Shown: positions 34,501-44,345 of the stretch, piece after piece
Numbering within the stretch: the first letter of the stretch is position 1
How the letters are laid out: every line of letters begins with the position of its first letter
NCBI GenBank assembly: GCA_964059195.1
Contig: CAXKWD010000006.1
Span: forward strand, 6,068,530-6,132,529
Length of the DNA: 64,000 nt
Reading direction: 5' to 3'
Source of the DNA: Ectobius pallidus
Lineage: Eukaryota; Arthropoda; Insecta; Blattodea; Ectobiidae
The notes under the pieces: generated by a model
Databases searched by the model: none
Told to the model about the DNA's origin: nothing
Seen by the model: the letters and a program-made list of their open reading frames with translations, nothing else
Program-made: the position numbers and the translations under genes

Positions 34501-36238
34501 CCCTCGACTTCCCATACCAGGAACCTCACACATGGTTTAAATATGCCTGTTGGTTTAAAAGTAAATACATTTTTATGAAATATTCTGCTTAAATATTTTT
34601 TTCTGACAAAATCCATCGCCCATAGACACATATACACACAAATAGTTTCTATACACAGTTATAAGACATTATCCGCCAACATGTTACAAAAGAATTGTTG
34701 TTGGTGGAGGAAACGATGTTATTCAACTTTCACCCAAAAAAGCATTTTTTCATATTTTCGATTTTTGTCATTTACGACGAGACTTTCTATGCCACAAGAA
34801 CGAGTTATAGCTCCCATTAAAGCTTATTAAATTTCCTACAACTTTTGTTCTTTTGACTTTTCTGTAGGACGTGTCATTTTTTCGGAATTCAGTTCAAAAC
34901 ACGTAGAAAACTTAAAATTTTAATTTTTTGGAAAAAAAGGCTAATCTTTGAAAAGACGTATCTCGGTAACTATATGACTTACAAAACCTATTTTGATTTA
35001 ATATTTTAGAACATTTAATTTACTTTTAAAAAGCTAAGAGATATTATTTTCAACAAACGCATAGTTTAGGAGATATTGTTGAAAAACCGAAAAAAAGTCC
35101 GAAAAAACCGGTTTATTTCGACCGCCATTCAGCGAGCACAGGTTTCTGAGGGTTGCAAATCTGGATTTGTGATCCCAGTAATGGTCCGTAACTCCCCTCC
35201 AAAAATCATTAATACCCCATTTAATGTAAGTTCCGATGTAACATTTGACTGGGCTAAAGTGCCAGTATGGTACTTTATGAGATTGTGTGGTGGACGAAAA
35301 AATGTCTGTCCGTCTGTCCGTGTGTCTGTACGCACCATAACTCAAATATGCTTTTTTGGATTTTCATGAAACTTGGAAAACACATTTATAATGTCCATCG
35401 GAAGAACCCTATTGATATTGAACCAAATCGGTTCACCGGTACCGGAGTAATGCCCAATTTAGTGCCTATTTTAATAGATTGTATTAGAAAGGCGCAATAG
35501 CTCAAATACGCTGTATCCGATTGCCACGAAACTTAGTATACCCATTTATGACGCCCATGAAAAGTACCCTATTGAATTTGAATCTAATCTGTTGACCGGT
35601 ACCGGAGTAAAACCCAATTTAGTGTATATTTTAAAGGCGCAATAATTCGAATACGCTTTTTCGGATTTTTATGAAACTTCGTACACGCATTTATAATACC
35701 CATGGAAAGACGTCTATTGATATTCGACCAAATCGGTTGGCCAGTACCAGAATAATGCCCAATTTAGTGCATTTTATGTTAATGTATAAGAAGTCGTGAT
35801 AACTCAGATATGCTTTATTGGATTTTCTTGAAACTTTGTATACCCATTTATAATGTACATGGTAAGACGTCTACTGATATTGAACCAAATCGGTACACCG
35901 GTACCGTAGTAAAACCCAATTTAGGGTCTATTTTAAAGACGCGGTAACTCAAATACGCTTTGCCGGATTTTTATGAAACTTGGTATACACACTTATAATG
36001 TCCATGGGAAGACGTCTATTGATACTGGATAAAATCGGTTGACCTGTTTCGGAGTTATGCTCAATTTAGTGCCTATTTTATGGTAATATACGTATTCGAA
36101 AGAATTTATTAAAAAAATGAAAATCAGTTATCTTGACAACATAACCTTTTGTTTTACTGTGATTTCTAAGGCTTTGGCAATTAAAATACAGTTAGCTATG
36201 ACAACTCTATTGCTTTAAATGCGCTTATCCCATAACTG

Positions 36239-36333
36239 ACCCAGGTGGCTGAGATGGTAACGTCTTGGCGTCACATTCTGGAGTTCCATAGCTCAAATCC
36301 CGAAACCGGCCAATTTGATTTTTTTTTTTTTTT
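36239..36333 (+). repeat. tRNA-derived SINE-like tail (family C), copy 2
   Basis: CCAGGTGGCTGAGATGGTAACG (A-box-like), CTTGG stem, and TAGCTCAAATCCCG (B-box-like), followed by T15. Related to the minus-strand copy at 965-1065. Confidence 0.6.
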
Positions 36334-36576
36334 GTATTCTACATATCATAACTGCAATCATAACTGATTAAACAAAACATACTGGCACTTTGTTATATCA
36401 GTTTACCTGATTTTATTTTATTATGCAAAATGCCAAAATAACATTTTTCATAATTTTCAATTAACCAGATGTGATAGAGAAAAACGAAATGCATTTTCGA
36501 ATTCAGCTCAGCGAAGTTAATCAAACACACCTATTTTCGTTTTTACCGCAGAAATTATCGTCTTTTTTCCAGGCTG

Positions 36577-36780
36577 ATATAATCATTAGTCTACGGCAAT
36601 CAGCATTTCATCTACATTCGATTCCGTAATAGTTGTCGGCGAAGATGTAGATCTTCTTATTCTTTTGACGGCTCTATCTACGCGTTCAAACATGTAGCCT
36701 ATAATCTCAAACCAGGAATAGGAAAAATTTCGCAACGAATATATTCAACTCCATACCACTGCTGAACCTGGTGATAAGTT
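36577..36780 (+). pseudogene. XPG-like nuclease fragment, left arm of copy 3
   Basis: Readable block TFDSVIVVGEDVDLLILLTAL in broken frames, followed by a C-terminal stretch equivalent to 'aaaatttcgcaacgaatat'. It is the inverted counterpart of 37480-37640. Confidence 0.6.
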
Positions 36781-37259
36781 CGGAACGAATGTTGTCGTGC
36801 TACTGCTTCTGTTGGTGGCAGCGATGCAATAAGTTATTAAATTTACTTTCATATGCTTATTTTGTGAAGCATGTATATCTATAATTATTTAACAACATAC
36901 TTTTCACACCACTGTAACCGTACAATGATGAAAATGATGAATATACAAAAATGATGAATTTTTTGAGGTAGCCAAAAACTTTAAATAATCTTTCAGTACC
37001 TACTATTTGACCTACACATTGCACTTTTTATTTATTTATTTATTGTTTTGTAGTGTTGTATTGATCCTGTATTTCTTTGTATTTCTTTGTATTTCTTTGT
37101 ATTTCTTTGTATCTCTTTATATTTCAATGTATGTATTTCTAATATTATTCTTGTACCCTTGTACTATAATAGTTTGTTATATTGTTGTTATATTGTATCC
37201 TATACCGCAGAACTGCGGTCAAAATGGATTAAATAAATATGAAATATGAAATGCAAGGA
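36781..37259. other. Loop region of copy 3 with simple repeats
   Basis: Contains a TTTA run at 37028-37044 and four to five TATTTCTTTG units at 37070-37112. A LINE-like 3' end (TTAAATAAATATGAAATATG) is at 37225-37250. No gene. Confidence 0.45.
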
Positions 37260-37700
37260 GGAAGCTTCAGCAATGATCTCTGGATCAGCATTTTGGTTTT
37301 TGAATACCTGGACAAGCTCGTTTAATTCTGTTTTTTTTTTTTTCTTTTTAAATACATTAGCACATTTTATTTTTCTTTGATTAAAGAGTGCTGATGTTAT
37401 ATCACAGCCACTGAAGGCGTGCAGAAATAATATTATGTTATCTGCGGCTGTTTTATCTATGATGCTTTTTGTTGAATATATATTCGTTGCGAAATTTTCC
37501 CTTTGCCTGGTGTGATAAATATATATATATATATATGTTTGAAAGCGTTGAAAGAGCCGTCAAATGAATAAGAAGATCTATATCTTCGCCGACAACTATT
37601 ACGGAATCAAATGTAGATGAAGTGTTGATTGCCGTATTGATTGTTATTAGCGTATCCGCATCTACAGTGGCTTTGGCCAAAATGCGTGTTGGAGTAGACT
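37260..37700 (-). pseudogene. XPG-like nuclease fragment, right arm of copy 3
   Basis: On the minus strand: AKATVDADTLITINTAI, VIVVGEDIDLLIHLTALS, then after an AT repeat a FRNEYI block and, in another frame, IILFLHAFSGCDITSALFNQ. These correspond to DADV, GEDVDL and FLHAFTGCDSTS of copy 1, so the DxD, ED.D and GCD acidic sites are all identifiable. The gene is frameshifted and lacks its N-terminal half. Confidence 0.7.
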
Positions 37701-38060
37701 TTTACGGCGCTCGTACGCTGAAACTATCCATTTTACAAAAAAAATCGTTACGACATAAATTATAGGAAATTTTCTCTAGTTTAATTTATTACATAACTAT
37801 TTTCATCGTAAAATGAGTCGGAAAGAAGATATTGTCAAAAAACTGTTTTTGGGCGCCATTTTTCAAATATGGCGGCGCGAGCGGCAAAGATACGAGGCAG
37901 CAAAGTGAAAATTCGAAAAGAGCACGTCGAAATCTATAAAATCACCAATTTTTAACACTCCCGGAAAACTTTCCAGGTAACCCTCTTTATGAGCACCAAA
38001 TGACTGGATTACTACCCTTCAGAGAATTTTTACCAAAAAAAATTGTCTCCCTCCTATATG

Positions 38061-38114
38061 TTAGGTTAGGTTAGGTTAGGTTAGATTAGGTTAGGTTAGA
38101 TTAGGTTAGGTTAG
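38061..38114 (+). repeat. Interstitial telomeric repeat (TTAGG)n
   Basis: Eleven units of TTAGG with two TTAGA variants, 54 bp, the standard insect telomere unit. It starts about 50 bp after the right end of XPG copy 3 and stops about 40 bp before readable reverse transcriptase sequence. Confidence 0.9.
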
Positions 38115-38129
38115 CGATGGATTTCCACG

Positions 38130-39071
38130 AGTCACTGCATATCAGATAATACATATGATCCCCTAAGTCCCCTGATGTTTATAATAGCAACCGCAGAAGT
38201 GCCTGAAGAAATAGCCACAGAAAACGTTAAAATATTCGCCTATGCAGATGACATGGTCATTACCTCGCAAAACTTGGGAAACCTTCAAACAGCCTTCGAC
38301 AAACTCAATACATGGGCCGAAAAAAACGAGTTGACGATAAATGCAAAAAAGACAGTCAAGATGACGTTCAGAAGGGGAGGAAGGCTCTCAGGAAATGACA
38401 AGATACTGTATAAGAACACTCCGCTACAGAACGTACCAAATTTCAAGTACCTAGGGATCACGCTTCAAACTCGTGGAGATGCCTATGACCTACACATCAG
38501 CGAGCGTGTCACCGCAGCCAAAACGGCAACAAATAGCATAAAGAATCTAAGACAACTGTCCTTGACCACAGCCATCACCCTGTTCCGCCTGAAAATTGGC
38601 CCAATTATAACTTACGGGCTAGAGATCATTTGGACTCACTTAAAGAAGAAAAACCTAGAAGACATAGAAAAGGTGAAAGCCACATTTCTGAAAAAAGCGT
38701 TATGCCTGTCCAAGTATACGCCATCTCGCCTCACCTATGTGCTAGCAAGAGAACAATTTTTCATTGAGGAACTACGAATTGACCTATTACTACCGAACAC
38801 CAGAGCCTATACGGAACTTCTGCAGGAACTCTACATGAAAAGAAATGAGATATGGCCAACTTTCTACGCAACAGACGCGATGACCCACAGGGAGTGGACT
38901 CAAGCCAGATATGACCTACGACATGTGGTCACAAGATACGCCGTACACGGATTTCATCATCGAATATGCCAGACGGAGAAGTTCCACGACCCAAACGTTG
39001 ACTGCAGGTGCAAACTGTGCGGAGTAATATGTGACCGATACCACCTGGCAAAAAAAGGGAAAACTCTATGA
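38130..39071 (+). pseudogene. 5'-truncated LINE reverse transcriptase
   Basis: Similarity begins within the RT domain just before DPLSPLMFIIATAEV (about 38156). It continues through VKIFAYADDMVI (catalytic ADD), FKYLGITLQTRGD, a helical C-terminal region and a terminal CRCKLCGVICDRYH cysteine/histidine motif. The frame from 38175 to 39071 is open (298 codons). The upstream half (endonuclease, N-terminal RT) is missing and TTAGG repeats lie there instead. The domain order and Cys motif fit R1/I-like LINEs; telomere-specific TRAS and SART elements belong to that group, but such identity is not shown here. Confidence 0.7.
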
Positions 39072-39617
39072 CAAACATTTGTACTACATAATGCACATTG
39101 TGCGATATCCATAATATTATTATTATAATACATATAGTGGTGTGTTAGGTATGTCTGTACTGTGCATGATCAGACACCACACAGCTTTTGATGACCATGG
39201 CATCCCTTGTGTAGAAAAGTGGGAAGTGGATTCTGTATCTTCACGTTTCTTTCACCTTGCTTCCAGTAGTTCCACTTGTTGCTTGGTTGATGTCAGTAGG
39301 AGTCTATGAGGAAGGGCTCCCTTGCCAGTTCCTATACTAGTTGGGATAAGTTCATTTTGGACACGCCGAAAGAATGCTTTGATGTTATCGTAAGTTATGG
39401 CCGGAAAGATCTTGGCATAGAATAAATAAAATAAATCGTAAACTTAGCTAAAGTGCACTTATACCAATTTGATATGGGGAAAATCACGACGTGTCGTGTG
39501 ACGTGTCAAAAAATTCAGCGTAAATTCCTGAGCGATTTGAGTGGTTTTTCACATCCATAAAAAATTTGGTTTTCATATCAATCGTAAACTTCGCTAAAGT
39601 GCACCTATATACCCAAA
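39072..39617. promoter_or_regulatory. Upstream region of zinc-finger gene 2 with a direct repeat
   Basis: A roughly 30-bp direct repeat, ATCGTAAACTTMGCTAAAGT followed by GCACYTATA, occurs at about 39434-39463 and 39581-39610, the second copy ending just before the ATG. The spacing is 147 bp. It could hold start-site or regulatory sequence or be a duplication scar. No TATA box assigned. Confidence 0.35.
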
Positions 39618-40955
39618 ATGGAAGCTGTATTCGATTTTGTTAAGATTGAAATTAAGGAAGAGATCCCTCAAATACAACCAGAGAGTGAACCTTTTCCCAA
39701 TATGTTTGACACAATACAGACTCAGGAAGTAAAACACGAAATTGCAGACTATATCGATTCATGCGGCAACTCTGAAAATAATTATGAACTTCAGCTAATA
39801 CAATCACATCCTAGCACGTCCTCTGCTGGAAACAGTGAACAGTGCACTGTTGCTAAAGACAAGCATTTCGCGTGTGATGTATGTACCAAGAAATTTTCAC
39901 AAAGACGGAGTCTCCAAACTCACCTGCTCACTCACACTGGGACGAAACCCTTCTCTTGTGATACATGTACCAAATCTTTCTCGACGAAAAATGATCTCCG
40001 AACACATCTGCTCATTCACACTGGAGAGAAACCCTTCGCGTGTGATACATGTACCAAGACATTTTCACAAAGAGGGAGTCTCAAAACACATCTGCTGATT
40101 CATACTAGACAGAAACCTTTCGCGTGTGAAATTTGTACCAAGGAATTTTCACAAAGAGGAAATCTCAACAAACACTTACTTACTCACACTGGACACAAAG
40201 CTTTCTCATGTGAAATATGTACCAAAAAATTTTCCAAAAAACATAACCTCCAAGTACATCAGCTCCTTCACTCTGGACAGAAACCCTTCTCGTGTGATCA
40301 ATGTACCAAGAAATTTTCCCAGAAGGAAAATCTCAACAAACACCTGCTCACTCACACTGGTCAAAAACCCTTCTCATGTGATGCATGTACCAAGAAATTT
40401 TCACAAAAAGGGAGTCTCAAACTACACCTGCTCACTCACACTGAGCACAAACCCTTCTCGTGTGATGTATGTGCAAAGAAATTTTCACAACGTTGGAGTC
40501 TCAAACAACATCTGCACATTCACACTGGAGAGAGACCTTTTTCATGTGATGTATGTAACGAAAAATTTTCACAAAAATGGAAGCTAACTAAACACCTGGT
40601 GGATCACACTGGACACAAACCCTTCTCGTGTGATGTCTGTACCAAGAAATTTTCACAAAGAGGGAGTCTCAACAAACACCTGCTAACTCACACTGGACAC
40701 AAACCCTTCTCGTGTGATATATGTAACAAGAGTTTTTTATTAAGAGGAAATCTTAACAAACACATGCTCACTCACACTGGACACAAACCCTTCTCGTGTG
40801 GTATATGTAGCAGGAGTTTTTCAGTAAGAGGAAATCTTAACAAACACCTGCTCACTCACACGGGACACAAACCCTTCTCGTGTGATATGTGTACCAAGAA
40901 ATATTCCCAGAGTGATCATCTCAAGCGACATCTGCTTATTCACACTGGACACTAA
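39618..40955 (+). CDS. C2H2 zinc-finger protein, thirteen fingers
   Basis: A 445-residue single-exon frame. The N-terminal 85 residues are acidic, with KIEIKEE and a SSAGNS spacer shared with the gene at 10358. Thirteen tandem C2H2 fingers follow (about 86-443), such as CDVCTKKFSQRRSLQTHLLTH, with TGHKPFSCD-type linkers. All are canonical in spacing. The protein is expected to bind DNA in the nucleus. Neighbouring fingers are very alike, which suggests recent internal duplication. The frame ends at TAA in the last finger's linker, and decayed further fingers follow, so the protein may once have been longer. No association domain is visible. Confidence 0.85.
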   Translation: MEAVFDFVKIEIKEEIPQIQPESEPFPNMFDTIQTQEVKHEIADYIDSCGNSENNYELQLIQSHPSTSSAGNSEQCTVAKDKHFACDVCTKKFSQRRSLQTHLLTHTGTKPFSCDTCTKSFSTKNDLRTHLLIHTGEKPFACDTCTKTFSQRGSLKTHLLIHTRQKPFACEICTKEFSQRGNLNKHLLTHTGHKAFSCEICTKKFSKKHNLQVHQLLHSGQKPFSCDQCTKKFSQKENLNKHLLTHTGQKPFSCDACTKKFSQKGSLKLHLLTHTEHKPFSCDVCAKKFSQRWSLKQHLHIHTGERPFSCDVCNEKFSQKWKLTKHLVDHTGHKPFSCDVCTKKFSQRGSLNKHLLTHTGHKPFSCDICNKSFLLRGNLNKHMLTHTGHKPFSCGICSRSFSVRGNLNKHLLTHTGHKPFSCDMCTKKYSQSDHLKRHLLIHTGH

Positions 40956-41280
40956 TCAACACTTTTCGTGTGATGATGTAAGAAAAATTTCATACAGGGC
41001 AGAAAGCATTCAAATGTGATGTCTGTAACAGAATATTTTCTGGATGGTATGTACCGGTACTCAAATCTCATCTATCCTCTCGTGTTCAAGTATGATGTGT
41101 GTAACAAAACGTTTTCTCTGCGGGGTAATCTCAAAACTGATCTGCTTACTAATATAGGAGAGAGGCACTCAAGTGTGATGTATGCAATAAAACATTTGAT
41201 CTAAGCAATCATCTCAAAAATCATCTATTCACTCATGCTGGAAAGAAAGTGTTTAAGTGTGATGTCTGTAACCATTGTCT
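40956..41280 (+). pseudogene. Decayed extra zinc fingers after the stop
   Basis: In shifting frames one reads FKYDVCNKTFSLRGNLKTDL (Cys and both His changed), then LKCDVCNKTFDLSNHLKNHL followed by FTHAGKKVFKCDVCNHCLD. These are three to four former fingers downstream of the TAA at 40953, now broken by stops and frameshifts. Confidence 0.75.
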
Positions 41281-41750
41281 CGATGTGATGTACCCTATTT
41301 TATGGACCATAATACGCACATTTTTACCTTGATAACAGAGCGTCGAAAGTTGAGTGTGTCTAATGGTCCGAAGTACATAACTATACATTTTGTTGTGTCA
41401 GTCATCTCAGAAGTCAGTTGTGGAGAATGTCAGACCCTAGCGCAATCTACTGAAGCGTCAGAATCCCAGTATTCATAGGAGCTTTTGTTTATATTGTGAT
41501 TGTATGTACCAAAAGACGAAGAAGAATGAAATGGTTATCTATTGTGATTCTGCTACCTTAACACTGTAAATGAATAGAGAATTATAATGGAATAATTTTT
41601 TATAAATCATTAAAGAGGAGGGTTGAAAGCATTTTCTAGTTGGCCGAGTGTACTTAAGACAAGAGAGCTAATTCTTTAAGAGGCTATAAAATAATTAGAA
41701 GTTATAAAGAAAATAAAGCTATGCATGAAAATAACGATCTGGCAAACAAT
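41281..41750. other. 3' flank of zinc-finger gene 2
   Basis: No gene recognised; AT-rich with possible polyadenylation signals near 41600-41730. Confidence 0.4.
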
Positions 41751-42086
41751 TATTTATTTTTTATTTTTATTTTATTTTATTTATTTGACAAAAAAGATCC
41801 CAAAGATCCAATGGCTCGTAGCAGGGACAATACAAAAAAATTGAATTAATACAGAGAAAATGGCAACAGTAGCCTAAGTATGATACATAATAAACATCAT
41901 AAATACAGTAAAACACAAAAAAAATGCCATATTAGCACACATAAAAGATACAAATCTTACATTACATAAAAGATAAGTTTAAATAATAATCCCAACTAAT
42001 TTAAGTAGCATAATATAAAGGTAATTTATCACAATTTACATAATAAATAACTATAGATTGCACAATTTGACACATTAAAATGAAAA

Positions 42087-43445
42087 TTAATTATTAAAAA
42101 ATTCATCAAGGAGGTGTTTTTTGGACATTTTTTTAAACATAGTTAATGAAACGCTTTCTTTTATCTTATTTGGTAAGTTATTGTATTCTGTAACAATCAT
42201 TTTAAGAATTCCCTTCAAACCATATTTGGTGGTATTGGTTGTGTAAGTTAAAATGAGTTTGTTTCTTGTCAGGTGATCATGCATTTCATTGTTTATGCAC
42301 AGATTTAGATTGCTGGCACAAATGTTATTTATTACTTTATAAGCAAAATTTACTGAGGATAATTTTAAGGTGACTGTTAATGGTTCAATCCCTGATATAT
42401 AATATACATCTTCAGTTGGAGTGTAATAACTTAGACCAAATATAACTTTAATTGCTCGTTTCTGTAGTATTATAATTTCTTGTAATTGTGTTTTAGTACA
42501 TCCTTGCCAAATTATATCCATGTAGTTTAAATGACTATGTAGCCTATTAGTGCATAGTAAATATTTCTTAGCATGGCACTTGGCAGACCAGAGTTTCTTA
42601 GTCTTACAAATACGCCAGTTATCATTATCATGTTTTGCTTAATATTATTTAGATGATAATTCCAACTTAGTTTAGAATCGAGGCTTTAGTTGGGCCGGTA
42701 CGCACCGGTACTGCGTACCGGTATAAAATTATTTTCCTTCTACCATACCGGGAAAAATATGTGCTCCGGTACGTCGTACTGGCAGTACAGGAACGATATT
42801 GTCCTAAAATACTTATTAAATGTCCAATTCACGAGAGTGTATTTGTTAATAATGACAAACACTATTAAATTCGCAATAGATATGCGTTCTATGGAAGGTG
42901 AGTACCCCCATAAAATATTTTCCAACTAAAGCACTGGTTATGCCTAGAAAATTTAATGAATCAACATTTTGTATAATTTGATTATTAATTTTTAGGGGTG
43001 TAGTTGTCTGTGATTTATAGCTGTTTTTTCTGAAGAATATATATTTGGTCTTATCTACATTTAATATTAAATGGTTATGGATAAGCCAATTTTGAAGTAT
43101 AATAACATCGGCTTGCATGGCAGTTATTATATCTTCTTCAGAATGTCCTGTATAAAATAGTGACATATCATCTGCAAATATTATTAGCCTACCTTGAAAC
43201 TGTAATTTAGCAACATCATTTATGAACAATAAAAATAGTATAGGTCCTAGTACTGACCCTTGTGGAACACCACAGGTGACAGTCATTGAGTCTGATTGCC
43301 CTCCATTTACACAGACAAACTGGTTTCTATCCGAAAGATAACTCCTGAACCAATTTAGAGTAATGCCTCTTATTCCCATTCTTTCCATTTTTTCTAATAG
43401 AAAACTATGTTTCACTGTATCAAATGCTTTTCTTAGTTCAATGAA
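42087..43445 (-). pseudogene. LINE reverse transcriptase fragment
   Basis: MGIRGITLNWFRSYLSDRNQ, CGVPQGSVLGPILFLLFIND, IIFADDMSLFYTG (catalytic ADD) and NFLGIT; after the MITE LDSKLSWNYHLNNIK; then at 42521-42087 a C-terminal region with VIFGLSYYTPTEDVYY and NNLPNKIKES. The N-terminal part is missing. Apart from the insertion and a break near 42530 the frames are fairly well kept. Confidence 0.75.
42683..42932. mobile_element. Small TIR element inside the LINE
   Basis: Perfect 11-bp inverted ends GCTTTAGTTGG ... CCAACTAAAGC. Its left part has GGTACG/CGTACC palindromic words. It interrupts the LINE reading frame precisely between FLGIT and LDSKLSW. No clear target duplication. Confidence 0.7.
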
Positions 43446-43639
43446 CTAATCCACTGTACTGGAAAATAATGAATCAATGAAAAGTGCTAGATTTTATGTT
43501 TGAATAAACATATTCTATTAAAGTGCTTAGCAACATATAGTAATAGTAGTGTCCTTCGAGTCTGGGTTTAGACTCCTGGTGATCCTTATTTGGATTTACT
43601 AGGCATTAATTAATACAGGAGTGGTTTGCCATTGCCTTC

Positions 43640-44345
43640 TCCTGTGCTTAGTGGACGTTTGTGCGTTCCTTGTTCCTGGTTCTCACTTCTGTCAATTTCC
43701 GCCATTCTTTCCTGTCCTTTACAATGTGGGTAATGGCTTCCCAACTTAAATTGACGGTTTTCTTCACATCATCTATCCAGCGTGTTCGAGGTTTTCCTTG
43801 TTTCCTAGATCCTTCGACAAGTCCAATCATGATGCCGTGTTCCAATGATCCTTGACTTCTCATGACATGCCCAAAGTACTGAAGCTTCCTTCTAACTACC
43901 ATGGCTTCCAGCGACCTTGTGGGTTTTATGTCTTCCAGGACTGACTTGTTCGTCCTTTCTCTATCCAAGAAATTCTCAGGAGTTTGCACCATGTCCAGAG
44001 TTCGAATGCATCAATTCTTTTCCGGTCTCTTCTCAAAACAGTCCAACTCTCCGAACCATATGTAACGGTGGGGAACACCAACGTTTCAATTAGTTTGACT
44101 TTCAATGGCACACTAATATCCTTGTCTTTTATGATTTTGTCCAATTCAGTCACTGCTGTTCTTCCTATTGATATTCTTCTATTAATCTCTTTCCGACTGT
44201 AACCATCTTTCGTTATCAAGGATCCCAGAAAATTGTATTAGTTTTTTACTTCTATTTCAGTCCCGTCAATTTGAAATTTTCTTATCATTCCTGTGGTCAT
44301 TATTTTGGTCTTGTTCAAATTGGTCAACATATACCCATATTTTAA
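43640..44345 (-). pseudogene. LINE ORF2 C-terminal fragment
   Basis: Minus strand: KEINRRISIGRTAVTELDK, TVTYGSESWTVLRRDRKR, then RKLQYFGHVMRSQGSLEHG and GKPRTRWIDDVKKTV. This is the standard tail of insect endonuclease/reverse-transcriptase LINEs. One frame change is near 43950. The 3' end lies near 43560-43640. Confidence 0.75.

Larger units (their letters stand above)
31997..35256 (-). mobile_element. XPG-family element (copy 2), nested
   Basis: Ends are CAGCCCAGTCAAATGTTAC and the inverse of GTAACATTTGACTGGGCTA. AAG at 31994-31996 and 35257-35259 is the target duplication. The arms are about 900 bp (31997 to about 32900, and about 34330 to 35256) and reach into the cysteine-rich end of the nuclease gene. 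The gene is on the minus strand (32678-34240). Length is 3.26 kb, close to copy 1 without its insertion. Confidence 0.85.
31960..36338 (+). repeat. Composite tandem repeat interrupted by XPG copy 2
   Basis: The left part ends GTTATTAAG at 31996 and the right part resumes at 35257 with a second AAG, then TGCCAGTATGGTAC. The same junction is continuous at 1690-1725 (minus strand). The body has a GTCTGTCCGTCTGTCCGTG head and about five monomers of 145-160 bp, marked by GAAACTT at 35368, 35528, 35673, 35830 and 35975. It ends with a tRNA-like segment and a T run (36239-36333). Confidence 0.7.
30537..38011 (-). mobile_element. Fold-back XPG-family element (copy 3) with nested insertions
   Basis: The left end TAGCCCAGTCATTTGGTAG and the inverted right end TAATCCAGTCATTTGGTGC match. 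CTA at 30534-30536 and 38012-38014 is a 3-bp target duplication. The left arm runs 30537-30892 and, after a nest of about 5.7 kb, resumes at 36577-36760. The right arm is 37490-38011. Both arms therefore contain the same start of an XPG-like gene, and the element is palindromic with a loop near 36780-37480. Nested inside are a composite repeat and XPG copy 2. Confidence 0.75.
41751..43445 (-). mobile_element. LINE 3' half (Jockey/CR1-like), interrupted by a MITE
   Basis: The T-rich run (TTTTATTTTATTTATTTGAC) at 41770-41790 marks the 3' end on the minus strand. Coding remains run from 43445 to 42087. The 250-bp element at 42683-42932 splits them right after FLGIT. Relative of the LINE fragment at 49260-49880. 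Confidence 0.75.

Noticed and set aside
35034..35500. Open frames of about 70-100 codons on both strands
   Set aside because: They run over the transposon arm and the tandem-repeat head; similar peptides arise from the inverted arm, so they are by-products of the repeat.
35320..36080. CRISPR-like regular repeats
   Set aside because: The monomers are 145-160 bp, imperfect and tandem without unique spacers, in an animal genome.
39835..40587. Frames of 87 and 153 codons within zinc-finger gene 2
   Set aside because: Shadow frames of the finger repeats.
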